A DNA stretch of 64,000 nucleotides, taken from contig CAZUJL010000001.1 in NCBI GenBank assembly GCA_964620045.1, positions 372,001-436,000 on the forward strand, written 5' to 3'. The notes under the pieces were generated by a model. The model saw only the letters and a list, made by a program, of their open reading frames with translations. It did no database searches and was not told the origin of the DNA. How positions within the stretch are numbered: the stretch's first letter is position 1; the number at the start of each line of letters is the position of its first letter. Below are positions 30,193-42,063 of this stretch, in pieces. Origin of the DNA: VFKU01 sp964620045. Lineage in GTDB: Bacteria > Hydrogenedentota > Hydrogenedentia > Hydrogenedentales > GCA-2746185. The position numbers and the translations under genes were made by a program.

Positions 30193-30490
30193 TGCGACAT
30201 TCCCATACGCTAAGATTCTACGGCATTACGCAGATCGAGATCAATAGCCTTCTCCACGTAGTTTTCGGCCACTCGGCACATTCGCGAGCGTGATACACCC
30301 CTACCCCACGCACGTCCCGCCGCAGCCTCGCACCTGGCTGCGGCGCTCCTTCACCTGGCGGTTCTGACCAGCGCCCAACCGGTCGTCATCGCCCTCTATA
30401 TACCTATGCGCGGCTGTTGCACTCGGTGGTGGGAAATGGGAGGTGCGAGACAAGGGGTATGACGCGGAGGAATGGAAATGATGTTTTCGA
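30193..30490. other. Gene-free stretch with one hairpin
   Basis: No coding signal seen. It contains a perfect 10-base inverted repeat, CGCCGCAGCC (30318-30327) with GGCTGCGGCG (30336-30345), around an eight-base loop and without a following T tract. Confidence 0.5.
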
Positions 30491-30741
30491 TTACCGGTGA
30501 AAACCGAGTAGAGATTTCAGGCCGTCGATAAAGATCGATTGGAAGAAAAAGAACAGCGCCACGAAACAGGCGGCTCCGGCGAGCGCTGAGCCTCCGAGAA
30601 AAATTGGCACCCAAAACTGGGGAATGTCGCTAAGAAAGAAAAATCTCAAAAACACAACGAGTCCGGCAATACCGCCGCAGATACCGATGGCGGTGACGCC
30701 GGACCAATACCAGTGTTAACGCGTAGGTCACTGAATCGCAT
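30491..30741 (-). pseudogene. Frameshifted small two-helix membrane protein
   Basis: On the minus strand a clean protein-like reading of about 70 residues runs to the TAA at 30493-30491: two hydrophobic segments (VTAIGICGGIAGLVVFLRFF and SALAGAACFVALFFFFQSIF) and a polar end GLKSLLGFHR. That frame has an in-frame stop (TAA at 30720-30718) and no good start. An ATG at 30741 in another frame gives MRFSDLRVNTG and then leaves the hydrophobic frame, so one base appears lost or gained between about 30700 and 30722. The gene is either recently broken or carries a sequencing error. Its composition is richer in A/T than its neighbours. Confidence 0.55.
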
Positions 30742-30794
30742 GAGTGTTATGGTAGCAGACACAAAACGGGGAAGGTGAGCGCTGTGCGAGAGGT

Positions 30795-30810
30795 CCCCGC
30801 TTTCGCGGGG
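30795..30810. repeat. CCCCGC-TTTC-GCGGGG hairpin followed by GATGAC
   Basis: A perfect six-base stem with a TTTC loop, extended by GT/AC flanks (GTCCCC...GGGGATGAC). This exact type of palindrome is a frequent dispersed intergenic unit in many bacteria (general knowledge, not searched). Confidence 0.5.
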
Positions 30811-30892
30811 ATGACAACTAAGAAGTGATGCGCTCCGTTAAAAGATTGTCGGGTCGTATATCCATATCCTCGCAATGAGGGGATGCGTCTTT

Positions 30893-30919
30893 CTTTGCCG
30901 GCTGGAAGCCGGCGCTACG
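30893..30919. repeat. Palindromic unit CTTTGCCG...CGGCGCTACG, copy 1
   Basis: A 27-base unit with a GCCGGCT/AGCCGGC core that ends directly at the stop codon of the phospholipase gene (stop at 30920-30922). The same outer sequence, CTTTGCCG on the left and CGGCGCTACG on the right, recurs at 50952-50978 and, inverted, at 50869-50895. Confidence 0.6.
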
Positions 30920-33301
30920 TCACGCCATTGCGGGATCGGAGATGGACCATTCGCCGGTTTCGATTCGGCCGGCGAATCGGTGTTGGGTTCCGTTGGCGCG
31001 GGCCGCGAGGTCGTACCATTGTTTGCCGGCGGCGGTGGAGATTGAGACTTTTTTTGTTTCGCCGGGCTTGAGCGAAATGGGATCGAGGCTATCGCCGTAG
31101 GACTCGTCGGCCAGTTCAATCTTGAGCGGTTCTTTGGAGGCGTTTGTGAGCGTTAGCGCGAGGTTTATGCCGTCGGTGCGGACTTCGGCGCTAAAGGTGG
31201 ATTTGCCAGAACAGCGGAGTTCGCGCATGAATCCGTTGGGTCCATCAATGCGGACGTGGCAGTCGCCTTCGATCGGGAGTATGTCGTCAATGGCATCGCC
31301 CGCGGTGACCGCGTAGGCGCGGGCGAGCAACTGTGCGCCGTAGGCGTAGGCATTGAACGATCCACCGGCGGCTTTGCCGTTGTTGCGCGCATTGCCGGCT
31401 TCCATCTTGATCCGCGCGCCGTTGGGCTGCGCGTCGATGCTGGCTTCCAACTCGTAGGGCAGCGGACACGAGGGCCGCGTGCCGGTTTCCTGAAACGCAG
31501 CAACCTTGAATCCGGATATGTCCGCGGGCTGCAACGGCGCACCCGGCTCGGGCTTGGCTTTGAAGAGCGCCTTGTGGATGCGCTCGACGGACGCGTCGCG
31601 CTCGAGATAGTTGGGCAGTTCGTAACTCTCGCCGTTGTAGGGCTTGAAGGCGGAGGTGAGATCGCCGCAGACCGTGCGGCGCCAGTCGCTGATGTTCGGC
31701 TCGGGAACGGGTGTCCCTTTGCCGGCGAGCCAGGTTTCCAGGAACATGAGGACGGAGGTGTGGTCGCTGACCTGCGAGTTCACGCAGCCGCCGCGCGTCC
31801 ACGGCGAGGCGACGAGCAAGGGGCATCGGTAGCCGAGTCCGATGGAATGGTCGCGTCCGTGCGCGTTGGAGACTTCGTCGGTCGTATCGATGCCGTTGGA
31901 GACTTTTCCGGTTTCGGGCCGGCCGGGGTGCGGCGCGATGAAGGGCGGGACGTGATCGAAGAGGCCGTCGTTCTCGTCGTAGCAGAGAACAAAGACGGTC
32001 TTCTTCCAGACCTCCGGATCGCGCGTGAGGATATTGAGGACTTCGCTGAGGTACCACTCGCCAAACCATGCAGAGCCGGGGTGATCCGAGAACCGCTCCG
32101 GCGCGACGAGCCAGGAAACGGCGGGCAGTTGGCCGGTGTCCACATCCTTGCGGAACTGGTGCAGCACGTCGCCCTTGGGAACGGCGATTCGGCGGCTTTC
32201 GCCGTTGTCGTCGTAGGTGTGCGTCTCCAGCGTGCGGAAGTCGGGGTCACCGGCGTTGGTGCAAAAGGCTTTCTCGTGGATCGCCTTCTCACGCGCGGCA
32301 AGGATGCCCCAGCCTTCTTCCGTGTACTCGGCGATCTCTTTTTGGATTCCATCGAGCGCCTTCGTCGCATCGTCGCGCTGCTTCTCGAGTTTTGCTTTTT
32401 CGTCGCCGGTCGGCGAGCCGGAGCTCAGCGCCGCGGAAGCTTCTTCAATGCGCGCCGTGAACTTCTCGGCCTGTTTCGACAAATGCGCCCGGCGCGACTT
32501 CGAGTGCCGGACGCGGTACTGCGTGAACCACTCGATCGGGTTGTCGGTGAAGTTGGAGAGCCACGCTTCTTGTTCACCGATTAGGCCGGTATCCAGCGAG
32601 ATCTCGTTCTGGTAAATCTTCCACGAGATGCCGGCATCTTCGAGCCGCTCGGGATAGGTCGTCCACGCGGCCTCGGCGTCGTAATCCGTGTCCCCATTCG
32701 TGACGCGCGCGGTGTGGTCTTTGCTCTCCCGAATCGTGCCGGTCCACAGGTGCAGCCGGTTGGGCGTCGTGCCGGTCAGCGACGAGCAGAAGGCGTAATC
32801 GAAAATGGTAAAGGCGTCGGCGAGGGCGTAGTAAAACGGGATGTCTTCGCGGGTGAAGAAGCCCATCGTCATCGGGAAGTTGTCGTTGCGCCGCTTGGCC
32901 GCGAGCCAGTTGTCGTAGCGACCTCCATTCCGCGCGTCGACCTGATCTGTCCAGGAGTGCGGCGTGCCGCCCATCCAGGTGACGTTCGATCCTTCCATGT
33001 TGAGGCGGAACGGCGGAACGCTGGAGCCGTCCGCATTGGGCTGGAACCAGACGGGATTTCCGTTGGGCTGCTGGTGGACGCGCGGATCACGAAAACCGCG
33101 CACGCCGCGCAGCGAGCCGAAGGCGTGATCGAAGGAGCGGTTTTCCTGCATGAGAACCACGACGTGCTCGGCGTCGAGAAACGTGGTCCCCTCCGCGGGA
33201 TCGATGGTGGCCGCCCGGGCGATCGCCGCGGGAAAGCCACTGCACACAACCGAGGCGGAGCCAAGCGCCGCCGCCTTCAGGAAATCTCGTCGATTCAGCA
33301 T
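30920..33301 (-). CDS. Tat-exported phospholipase C / acid phosphatase family enzyme
   Basis: A 793-residue member of the bacterial phosphocholine-type phospholipase C family (PlcH/PlcN). The Tat signal is RRDFLKAAALGSASVVC. The catalytic domain has VVVLMQENRSFDHAFGSLRG near residue 55, SSLTGTTPNRLHLWTG, VFVLCYDENDGLFDHV and RDHSIGLGYRCPLLVASPWT. Two C-terminal beta domains of the DUF756 type follow (from about residue 600), with LKIELADESYGD in the last. An internal segment near residues 285-345 is a charged coiled coil, longer than usual. It should act in the periplasm or outside the cell on phospholipid or phosphonate/phosphate esters. ORF lies alone. Confidence 0.92.
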   Translation of the reverse strand: MLNRRDFLKAAALGSASVVCSGFPAAIARAATIDPAEGTTFLDAEHVVVLMQENRSFDHAFGSLRGVRGFRDPRVHQQPNGNPVWFQPNADGSSVPPFRLNMEGSNVTWMGGTPHSWTDQVDARNGGRYDNWLAAKRRNDNFPMTMGFFTREDIPFYYALADAFTIFDYAFCSSLTGTTPNRLHLWTGTIRESKDHTARVTNGDTDYDAEAAWTTYPERLEDAGISWKIYQNEISLDTGLIGEQEAWLSNFTDNPIEWFTQYRVRHSKSRRAHLSKQAEKFTARIEEASAALSSGSPTGDEKAKLEKQRDDATKALDGIQKEIAEYTEEGWGILAAREKAIHEKAFCTNAGDPDFRTLETHTYDDNGESRRIAVPKGDVLHQFRKDVDTGQLPAVSWLVAPERFSDHPGSAWFGEWYLSEVLNILTRDPEVWKKTVFVLCYDENDGLFDHVPPFIAPHPGRPETGKVSNGIDTTDEVSNAHGRDHSIGLGYRCPLLVASPWTRGGCVNSQVSDHTSVLMFLETWLAGKGTPVPEPNISDWRRTVCGDLTSAFKPYNGESYELPNYLERDASVERIHKALFKAKPEPGAPLQPADISGFKVAAFQETGTRPSCPLPYELEASIDAQPNGARIKMEAGNARNNGKAAGGSFNAYAYGAQLLARAYAVTAGDAIDDILPIEGDCHVRIDGPNGFMRELRCSGKSTFSAEVRTDGINLALTLTNASKEPLKIELADESYGDSLDPISLKPGETKKVSISTAAGKQWYDLAARANGTQHRFAGRIETGEWSISDPAMA

Positions 33302-33524
33302 GAGTACGCCCTAATTTTTTTGCCAACGATCGCATTGTGCCGTGCGGCTCGGATTCATTCAAGCGTTAGTAGTCTCGCGCGCTGCGCAGCGAGATACATA
33401 GTCGCGCTTGCAGCAGTACGATTAGAAAACGATAGACACGCAGTTACGGATCCGTGATCGTTTCCGATACAACCGTGAATTCGGCAGCGTACGCCGGATG
33501 TTGCTTTTGAGAACTTGCTTTCTC

Positions 33525-33950
33525 TCAAAGAAACGCAATGTCACCGCCACCGAGCCCCACCACAGAAAGGGTATCACCGTCGACTTCGGCGGTCACATTC
33601 CACCCTTCGAATCCGGACGAATTATTGAATACCTCTAAACTGAGTTCGCCTTCAAAGCTAATTCGAAGATCCGCAGTTCGCGCATCAACATCGAACGCTC
33701 TCACCCGTCGCCCGTTGATCAGTTCGTTGGCTGTTGCTTGCCCATCGATAGGCTTGGGCAATCCGAATTGCTGTTCGTCATCCGCACCGGCAAAGGCGAT
33801 GCCATTGACAGTGACGATGCGCCACGGAGCACTAACATCCAAGGCCACATTGTCGCCAAACGAGAAAGCCCAGTCGTGCTCCCGCTTCTTCACAGAACAG
33901 GTGCGGCCAACAAAGACTTGCTTCAACAACGACAAGCGATCGCGTAGCAT
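33525..33950 (-). CDS. Small cytoplasmic protein, DUF6188-like
   Basis: A 141-residue protein with no signal or membrane helix. It looks beta-rich: SFGDNVALDVSAPWRIVTVN, then NELINGRRVRAFDVDARTAD and LEVFNNSSGFEGWNVTAEVD. The pattern of a short hydrophilic opening, a central turn and a final Glu-x-Trp motif resembles DUF6188, a family found as stand-alone cargo genes and near polymorphic toxin/immunity loci. Base composition is less GC-rich than the neighbours, which suggests transfer. No partner gene is adjacent. Confidence 0.6.
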   Translation of the reverse strand: MLRDRLSLLKQVFVGRTCSVKKREHDWAFSFGDNVALDVSAPWRIVTVNGIAFAGADDEQQFGLPKPIDGQATANELINGRRVRAFDVDARTADLRISFEGELSLEVFNNSSGFEGWNVTAEVDGDTLSVVGLGGGDIAFL

Positions 33951-34056
33951 GCGCCTATGCTCTCCATTCTCATGTCCGTATCGCCTAGCAAGAACTCAGC
34001 TTACTGGCAATCGCAGGCGCCGAGGCGAAAGTATTCAGGAAGGATATGACGAGCGC

Positions 34057-35406
34057 TTAGTGACCGTTGCCATTCCCATTGCCGTTGACCATGGGTTCTT
34101 TGAGGGAGAAGGTCATTTCGGCTTCGCAGACGACCTGATCGTCGACGCGGGCGACGGAGCGAACACGGACGGCGTTTCGGCGCGTGCGCTTCGTGGTGGA
34201 TTCGATGATGATCTGATCGCCGGGGACCACCATGCGGCGGAACTTGGCGTTTTCGATGCTGAGGAAGAAGGCCTGCTTCTGGGTCTGCTCGCCTTCCGGG
34301 GTGACCGTGAGGACGGAGCTGACCTGCGCCATGGCTTCCAGAATGAGCACGCCCGGCATCACCGGGTTGCGCGGCCAGTGGCCCTGGAAGAAGGGTTCGT
34401 TGATCGTGACGTTTTTGATGCCCTGCACGTATTCATACGGCTGCCAGGAAATGATCCGGTCCACCAATAAGAACGGGAACCGGTGCGGCAGCAGCTTCAT
34501 GATCTTGTTGACGTTGAAAACCGGCTCGGGCTTGGGGCGGCTGAGGCCCTTGAGCGTGTCGGTCTGGCCATGGCCGTTCGTGAGCGCCTTCTTGATGCGC
34601 TTGGCGAAGTTCACGTGCATCGCGTGGCCGGATTTCACGCCGACGATGTGGCCCTTGATCGGCCCGCCGAGCAGGAACAGATCGCCGATGAGGTCGAGCA
34701 CTTTATGGCGCACGAACTCGTCGGGGTAGCGCAGGGTGTCGTTCAGGATGGACTCGTCGCCGATGACGACGGCGTTTTCGAGGTTACCGCCGCGGATGAG
34801 GCCCTGATCCTGGAGCATCTTGACCTCGCGCAGAAAACAGAAGGTGCGCGCGGAGGCGATTTCGTGCTCGAAGGTGTCCGGGTTGATGTTGAACGAGGCG
34901 TACTGCGTGCCGATGGCGACGTGATCAAACGCTATTGTCATCGTAACGCGCAGCTCATCAAACGGAAGTACACTAAGCGTGACGTCGTCGTTCCGGTAGT
35001 ACACCGGTTCATCGATTTTTACGTATTTCTTTTCGGCTTCCTGCTCGACGAAGCCGGCCTTTTTGAGGACGCTCAAGAATGGCAGCGAACTTCCGTCGCC
35101 CACGGGGATTTCATTGGCGTCAAGTTCAATATCGAGGTTGTCCAGCCCGAGACCGACGACGGCGGCGAGGACATGTTCGACGGTGTGGACCTTAGCGTCG
35201 CCGCAGGCGATGGTCGTGCCGCGGGAGACATCGACGACGTTGTCGACATCGGCGCGGACGGCTGGGCGACCCGGGAGGTCGATGCGGTAGAAAACGATGC
35301 CGTTGTCGGGCGGGGCCGGGCGGAACGTAAGCGTGGCAAGGTTTCCGGTGTGGAGCCCAATGCCGGAAAACGAGCTGGATTCTTTTATCGTCCGCTGCTT
35401 ACTCAT
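34057..35406 (-). CDS. lpxC-fabZ: Bifunctional LpxC-FabZ: UDP-acyl-GlcNAc deacetylase and 3-hydroxyacyl-ACP dehydratase
   Basis: Fusion of the committed lipid A enzyme with a fatty-acid dehydratase, 449 residues. The LpxC part (1 to about 285) has IKESSSFSGIGLHTG, zinc-site HTVEHVLAAVVGLGLDNLDI, HKVLDLIGDLFLLGG and VKSGHAMH. The FabZ part (from about 310) has LLPHRFPFLLVDRI with catalytic His and VMPGVLILEAMAQ with catalytic Glu. The C-terminus ends in Asn-Gly repeats and His. The same fusion is known from Bacteroidetes and relatives. The ATG at 35406 overlaps the lpxD end by eight bases; an upstream codon at 35517 would run inside lpxD. Confidence 0.95.
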   Translation of the reverse strand: MSKQRTIKESSSFSGIGLHTGNLATLTFRPAPPDNGIVFYRIDLPGRPAVRADVDNVVDVSRGTTIACGDAKVHTVEHVLAAVVGLGLDNLDIELDANEIPVGDGSSLPFLSVLKKAGFVEQEAEKKYVKIDEPVYYRNDDVTLSVLPFDELRVTMTIAFDHVAIGTQYASFNINPDTFEHEIASARTFCFLREVKMLQDQGLIRGGNLENAVVIGDESILNDTLRYPDEFVRHKVLDLIGDLFLLGGPIKGHIVGVKSGHAMHVNFAKRIKKALTNGHGQTDTLKGLSRPKPEPVFNVNKIMKLLPHRFPFLLVDRIISWQPYEYVQGIKNVTINEPFFQGHWPRNPVMPGVLILEAMAQVSSVLTVTPEGEQTQKQAFFLSIENAKFRRMVVPGDQIIIESTTKRTRRNAVRVRSVARVDDQVVCEAEMTFSLKEPMVNGNGNGNGH

Positions 35407-36433
35407 TCGTATATTGTCCGCTATTTTCGACCCGTTTTTCGAGTTTTCGGAGCCTACGTAGGGCGTCAGGGAGGTACGGGAGGCTTGCGAAAATCCGCCG
35501 CGTGACCTCGTGATCATTTAACGGATACCCCGAGACAACCGCGTTGGCTGGCACGGACTTCGTTACTCCTGCGCGGCCGCCGACGATGGCATTATCGCCG
35601 ATGGTCAGGTGGCCTGCGGTGCCGGTTTGTCCGCCGATTGTCACATGACTGCCGATAGTGGTGCTACCGCTGATGCCGGTACTACCAGATATTGTGCAGT
35701 TCTCCCCGATAGATACATTGTGGCCGATCTGGACCAAATTGTCAATCTTAGTGCTACTGCCGATGGTGGTGTTGCCCGTCGTGGCCCGGTCAATAGACGA
35801 ATTTGAACCGATTTCGACATCATCGCCGATGATGACGCCGCCGATCTGGGGAATTTTAGCGGGCACGCCGCCGACGCGGGTGAACCCGAAGCCGTCGGAG
35901 CCGATGGTGCTGTTGGCGTGGACGATGCAGCGGGCGCCGATGGTGATGCGTTCCCGGATGGACACGTGCGGGTAGAAGACACCGTCGGGGCCGATGCTGG
36001 TGTTGCGGCCGACGTATACCCCGGCGTACAGCACGGTGCGATCGCCGATTACGGCGCCGTCGGCCACCACGGCGAAGGCGTCGATGGCGACGTCCTTGCC
36101 GAGTTTGGCGGTGGGCGCGACGACGGCGTTTGGGTGGATGCCCTTCGGGTGAATGAGCCAGAGCGACTCGAGATGTTTTAGGAGCTGCGCGAAGGCGAAG
36201 TACGGATTGCCGACGCGAATAAGCGGACGACGATCGCCGGAGAATTTTTGATCCACCATCAGCGCGGCGGCGGGCGTGGTGTCGAGATATTTCTGGTAGC
36301 GCGCATCGGCGTAGAACGACAAATCGCCGGGCTTGGCTTCTTTCAGGCCGTTCAGCCCGGTGATGCGCGCGTTGGCGTCGCCTTCGACTGTGCCGCCGAC
36401 GATGGCGGCGATCTCGCCCAAGGTCATGTTCAT
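35399..36433 (-). CDS. lpxD: UDP-3-O-(3-hydroxyacyl)glucosamine N-acyltransferase
   Basis: Third step of lipid A synthesis. The 344-residue protein has the N-terminal uridine-binding domain (ITGLNGLKEAKPGDLSFYAD) and then the left-handed hexapeptide beta-helix with many (I/V)G units, including GSDGFGFTRV and the catalytic His in DNLVQIGHNVSIG. The C-terminal helix SLPYLPDALRRLRKLEK closes the trimer. Between skp (67 bases upstream) and lpxC-fabZ (eight-base overlap). Confidence 0.96.
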   Translation of the reverse strand: MNMTLGEIAAIVGGTVEGDANARITGLNGLKEAKPGDLSFYADARYQKYLDTTPAAALMVDQKFSGDRRPLIRVGNPYFAFAQLLKHLESLWLIHPKGIHPNAVVAPTAKLGKDVAIDAFAVVADGAVIGDRTVLYAGVYVGRNTSIGPDGVFYPHVSIRERITIGARCIVHANSTIGSDGFGFTRVGGVPAKIPQIGGVIIGDDVEIGSNSSIDRATTGNTTIGSSTKIDNLVQIGHNVSIGENCTISGSTGISGSTTIGSHVTIGGQTGTAGHLTIGDNAIVGGRAGVTKSVPANAVVSGYPLNDHEVTRRIFASLPYLPDALRRLRKLEKRVENSGQYTNE

Positions 36434-36500
36434 GTGGGGGACACCGTGAAATGCGGACGCCGGACCGCGTAGGCCGCCCGGCGATATGGAGAATCCGCGA

Positions 36501-37058
36501 TCAGGGTTTGTACTTACCGTTCAGGTGATCGATCACCTTCTGGGTCATGTTGAGCGTGGTGCTGCTGTAGAGCAGACCGCCGGGGCGGCCGGGCATGACG
36601 GAACCGCTATCGCCACTTTCAAAGATGAGGTGGTAGTCGCCTTGTGCGCCGACTTCCTGGATGCCCATGTAGATTTCTTCGAACAGATCGCGCATGAGCT
36701 TCTTCTCTTTGCGATCGATGTCCTGCTGGGCGCGTTCAAATTCGGCTTTGTAGCGCGTGACGGCGGCTTCAATCTTTTCCTCGAGCGCCCGCTTGGCGTC
36801 GGGGGTCATCTTTTCCTTTTCCTTGTCGTACTTGTCCTTGTCCGCCGTGATCGATTTGCTGAGTTCGTCGATGGGCTTCTGCATGGTGTCGCGCTCGGTG
36901 CGCAGCTTGGCGTATTCGTCGATTTGCTTCTTGTAGCTGTCGAACACCTGCTTCAGATCCACCACGCCGATTTTGTAGTTGCTGGGGTCTTGGGCAAGGG
37001 CGGGAACGGAAATGAGCAGTGCCGCGCAGGCGGCCAGAAAGAAGCGTCGGGAGGTCAT
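36501..37058 (-). CDS. skp: OmpH/Skp-family periplasmic chaperone
   Basis: Periplasmic chaperone for outer-membrane proteins on their way to BAM. The 185-residue precursor has a signal peptide ending ALAQ, then KIGVVDLKQVFDSYKKQID, which is the Skp trimerisation strand, two long charged helices (about 45-135) forming the tentacle coiled coil, and a C-terminal strand/helix with STTLNMTQKVIDHLNGKY. It lies between bamA and lpxD, as in many Gram-negative genomes. Confidence 0.92.
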   Translation of the reverse strand: MTSRRFFLAACAALLISVPALAQDPSNYKIGVVDLKQVFDSYKKQIDEYAKLRTERDTMQKPIDELSKSITADKDKYDKEKEKMTPDAKRALEEKIEAAVTRYKAEFERAQQDIDRKEKKLMRDLFEEIYMGIQEVGAQGDYHLIFESGDSGSVMPGRPGGLLYSSTTLNMTQKVIDHLNGKYKP

Positions 37059-37270
37059 GCGGGAATCGTCCTATGTTTCTGGGCGAAATCGCCCGGTTTT
37101 CCACGGGTTATTGGTAAACACACGATGCGCCACAGGGCAGAAAGAAAATGGAACGATACCTTCCCCCTGAAGCGGCGCGAGTATAGCATAAGCGACAAAA
37201 ACCCCTGCAATTTGGCGCTTGGCATCGCGACCATCGCTTAGACGCGGGTCGGTCTGAAAAAATTCACCCT

Positions 37271-39591
37271 TTAGAAGCGGACGCTGGACTGAATGTGGAT
37301 CTGGCCGCTGCCCTGATCGTCGTTGGGATTGAGCGGGATACCGTAGTCGATGCGGATCGGGCCGAGGAAGGGCACGTCGATGCCGATGCCCAGGCCTGTG
37401 CCGAATTTCCAGTCGCCGATGTCGAAGTCCTCTGGCTGGAAGAACACAGCGCCGGCGTCGATGAAGTAGTACAGGCGCAGGATATTGGTGAGCTTGTACT
37501 TGGCCTCGAAAGACTGCAAGAGCCGCAATTCGCCGCCGACGGGTTCGTCGTCGATGTCGATGCTGCCGTCGTTTCTAACTTCGAAGGTGTCCGCGCGCGG
37601 ACCGACATCGCGGAAGTCGTAGCCGCGGATGGTGCCGGTACCGCCGCCGAACAGCCGTTCGTTGATGGGCACGAACTGCTTGTCGCCGAAGGGGAACAAG
37701 ATGCTTTCGCGTGCGCGCAACGAGAACGAGACTTTCGGGAACCGTTCGACGCCGTAAAAGAGCGTCGAGTCGTGGTGCAAGCCGACAAACGCGTTATCGA
37801 AGCCGAAGTCCGCCACTTCAAGATCCAGGGCGTGGGTGGAGCCTTTCGTCGGGTCACGGGAGTTGTTTGACGTGTTGCGGTTGAACCCGAACGCAATGCT
37901 CAGCGTCGAGCCGGGATCTTCGAGTTCGCGAAGTTCCGGATCGACGAAGGTGTTAATGTTTTCGAGGCTGGTGTCGCGATACGACAGGGTCAACGTGCCG
38001 TTGTTGTACGCGGAGAGACGTTTGCCGAGGCGGACGTTGGCGCCGGACGAGTCGGTCGTGTAGTCACTGGAACCGGTACCGGTGAAACTTTCATTGAAGA
38101 ATTCGATGCCAAGCGAGAACGGGTACCCGAAAAACTCGGGGTCCGTCAGGCCGAGGCGGTACGAGGTGCGCTCGGTGCCGATGAAGGCGTTTGCGGAGAA
38201 AATCTGGCCACCACCGGAGAAGGTCGGGAAGTCGGTGATGTCGAAATTGCGCAGGCGCAGTTCGCCGAAACCGCCGAGGCCTTCATCGGTATTGAACGCG
38301 GCGCCGAAGTTGAAGTCGCCGGTCTTGCCTTCCTCGACTTCCACGAGCATGTTGCTAAACCGTTCGTTTTCCTCGACGTCGCTCATGCGCAGGCGCGTGG
38401 ACGCGAAGTATTGCGAGCTCTCCAGGCGGCGCTGTGTGCGTTCGTAGAGCGAGCCATCGAAACGCTCGCCGGGCTTGAGTTCGACGTTGCGGCGGACGAC
38501 TTCGTCGCGCGTGATTGAGTTGCCCGTGATGCGGACTTCCTTGATGTACTTCAGTTCATCTTCGTTCACCTGATGCGTGACGGAGGTCGTGTGCTTTTCG
38601 CGGTTCAGCGTGACGAGCGGGGTCACGGCCGCGTTGGTATAGCCACTGGTGCGGTAGAGGCGCTGCACATCCAGCGAGTCTTCATTCACCCGGCTGCGGT
38701 TGTGAATGTCCCCCGGCTTCACTTGCGCGAAGGGATCGAGTTCGGCGTCCTGGAAGGCGATGTTTTCCGCAAAGTCGAGCGAATCGACGTGGTATTCCGG
38801 ACCTTCGGCGACCGAGATGTCGATGTCGAGTTTCTTGCCATTTGGCGAATATTCAAAGTCGGTCGAGGCGATCTTGGCTTCGAGCCGGCCAACATCGCCG
38901 TAGGCATTCAAGACACTGAGCAAGTCGGTTTCGAATTTGTCCTGATCGTAGCGGCCGCCGAGGAAGAGGTAGCGCTTGCGGGTTTTGATCGTGCGCTTGA
39001 GTTTGTGGTCGGAAAGGGCTTCGTTGCCAATGAATTCGATGCTGGTGATTTTCGCCTTGCGGCCTTCGTTGATGACATACGTGACGCGGACTTCGCCGGC
39101 GGCGACGGGCTCGACCACGATGTCGACCGTGGCATTCATGAAACCCTTGGAGCGGTACAGCGTCTGGAGAGCGTCGCGCTCTTCGCCGTAGGCCTCGCGG
39201 TAGAACGAGGCGCCTTCGCGCCATTGGATCGCGCCGCGAATTTGGCGCTCCTTCAGTTTCTTGTTGCCCGCGATGCGGATCTCGCGAATGGTTTGCTCTT
39301 CGGCGATGTTATAGGTGAGGACATTTCGTCCCCCCGAACGGTCGATGTCGGCGCTGACGGTGGCGAAAAAGCCCAGTTTCATGATGCGGCCGATGTCGCG
39401 CGCGACGGCGCGGGGATCCAGCGTGTCGCCGGGTTTAATCTCGATTTGGGAACGGACCTGCGACTCGTTCACGCGCCCGAGCCCCTTGATTTCGACCGCA
39501 TCGAGTACGACACGGCCGGGGGCCTCTTGGCCCCAGGACTTCAGACACACGACGAGCGCGGCGAGTACGAGCAGCCCCACTCTGACTCGAA

Positions 39592-39595
<4 letters not shown>
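37271..39595 (-). CDS. bamA: Outer membrane protein assembly factor BamA
   Basis: Outer-membrane beta-barrel insertase, 774 residues. Signal peptide first (MIRVRVGLLVLAALVVC), then five POTRA-like repeats (for example VDAVEIKGLGRVNESQVRSQ and IKEVRITGNSITRDEVVRRN) up to about residue 420, then the C-terminal barrel with NERLFGGGTGTIRGYDFRDV, which contains the conserved RGY motif, and ending PNDDQGSGQIHIQSSVRF with aromatic C-terminus. Four-base ATGA overlap with the clpC stop. In many genomes the bamA-skp-lpxD order is conserved; clpC upstream is less usual. Confidence 0.96.
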
Positions 39596-42048
<2,453 letters not shown>

Positions 42049-42063
42049 ATTCGGATATGTCCT

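Noticed and set aside
30396..30614. 72-codon minus-strand frame
   Set aside because: Overlaps the better reading of the broken membrane protein in another frame; its translation is Arg/Ser-rich and unlike a protein.
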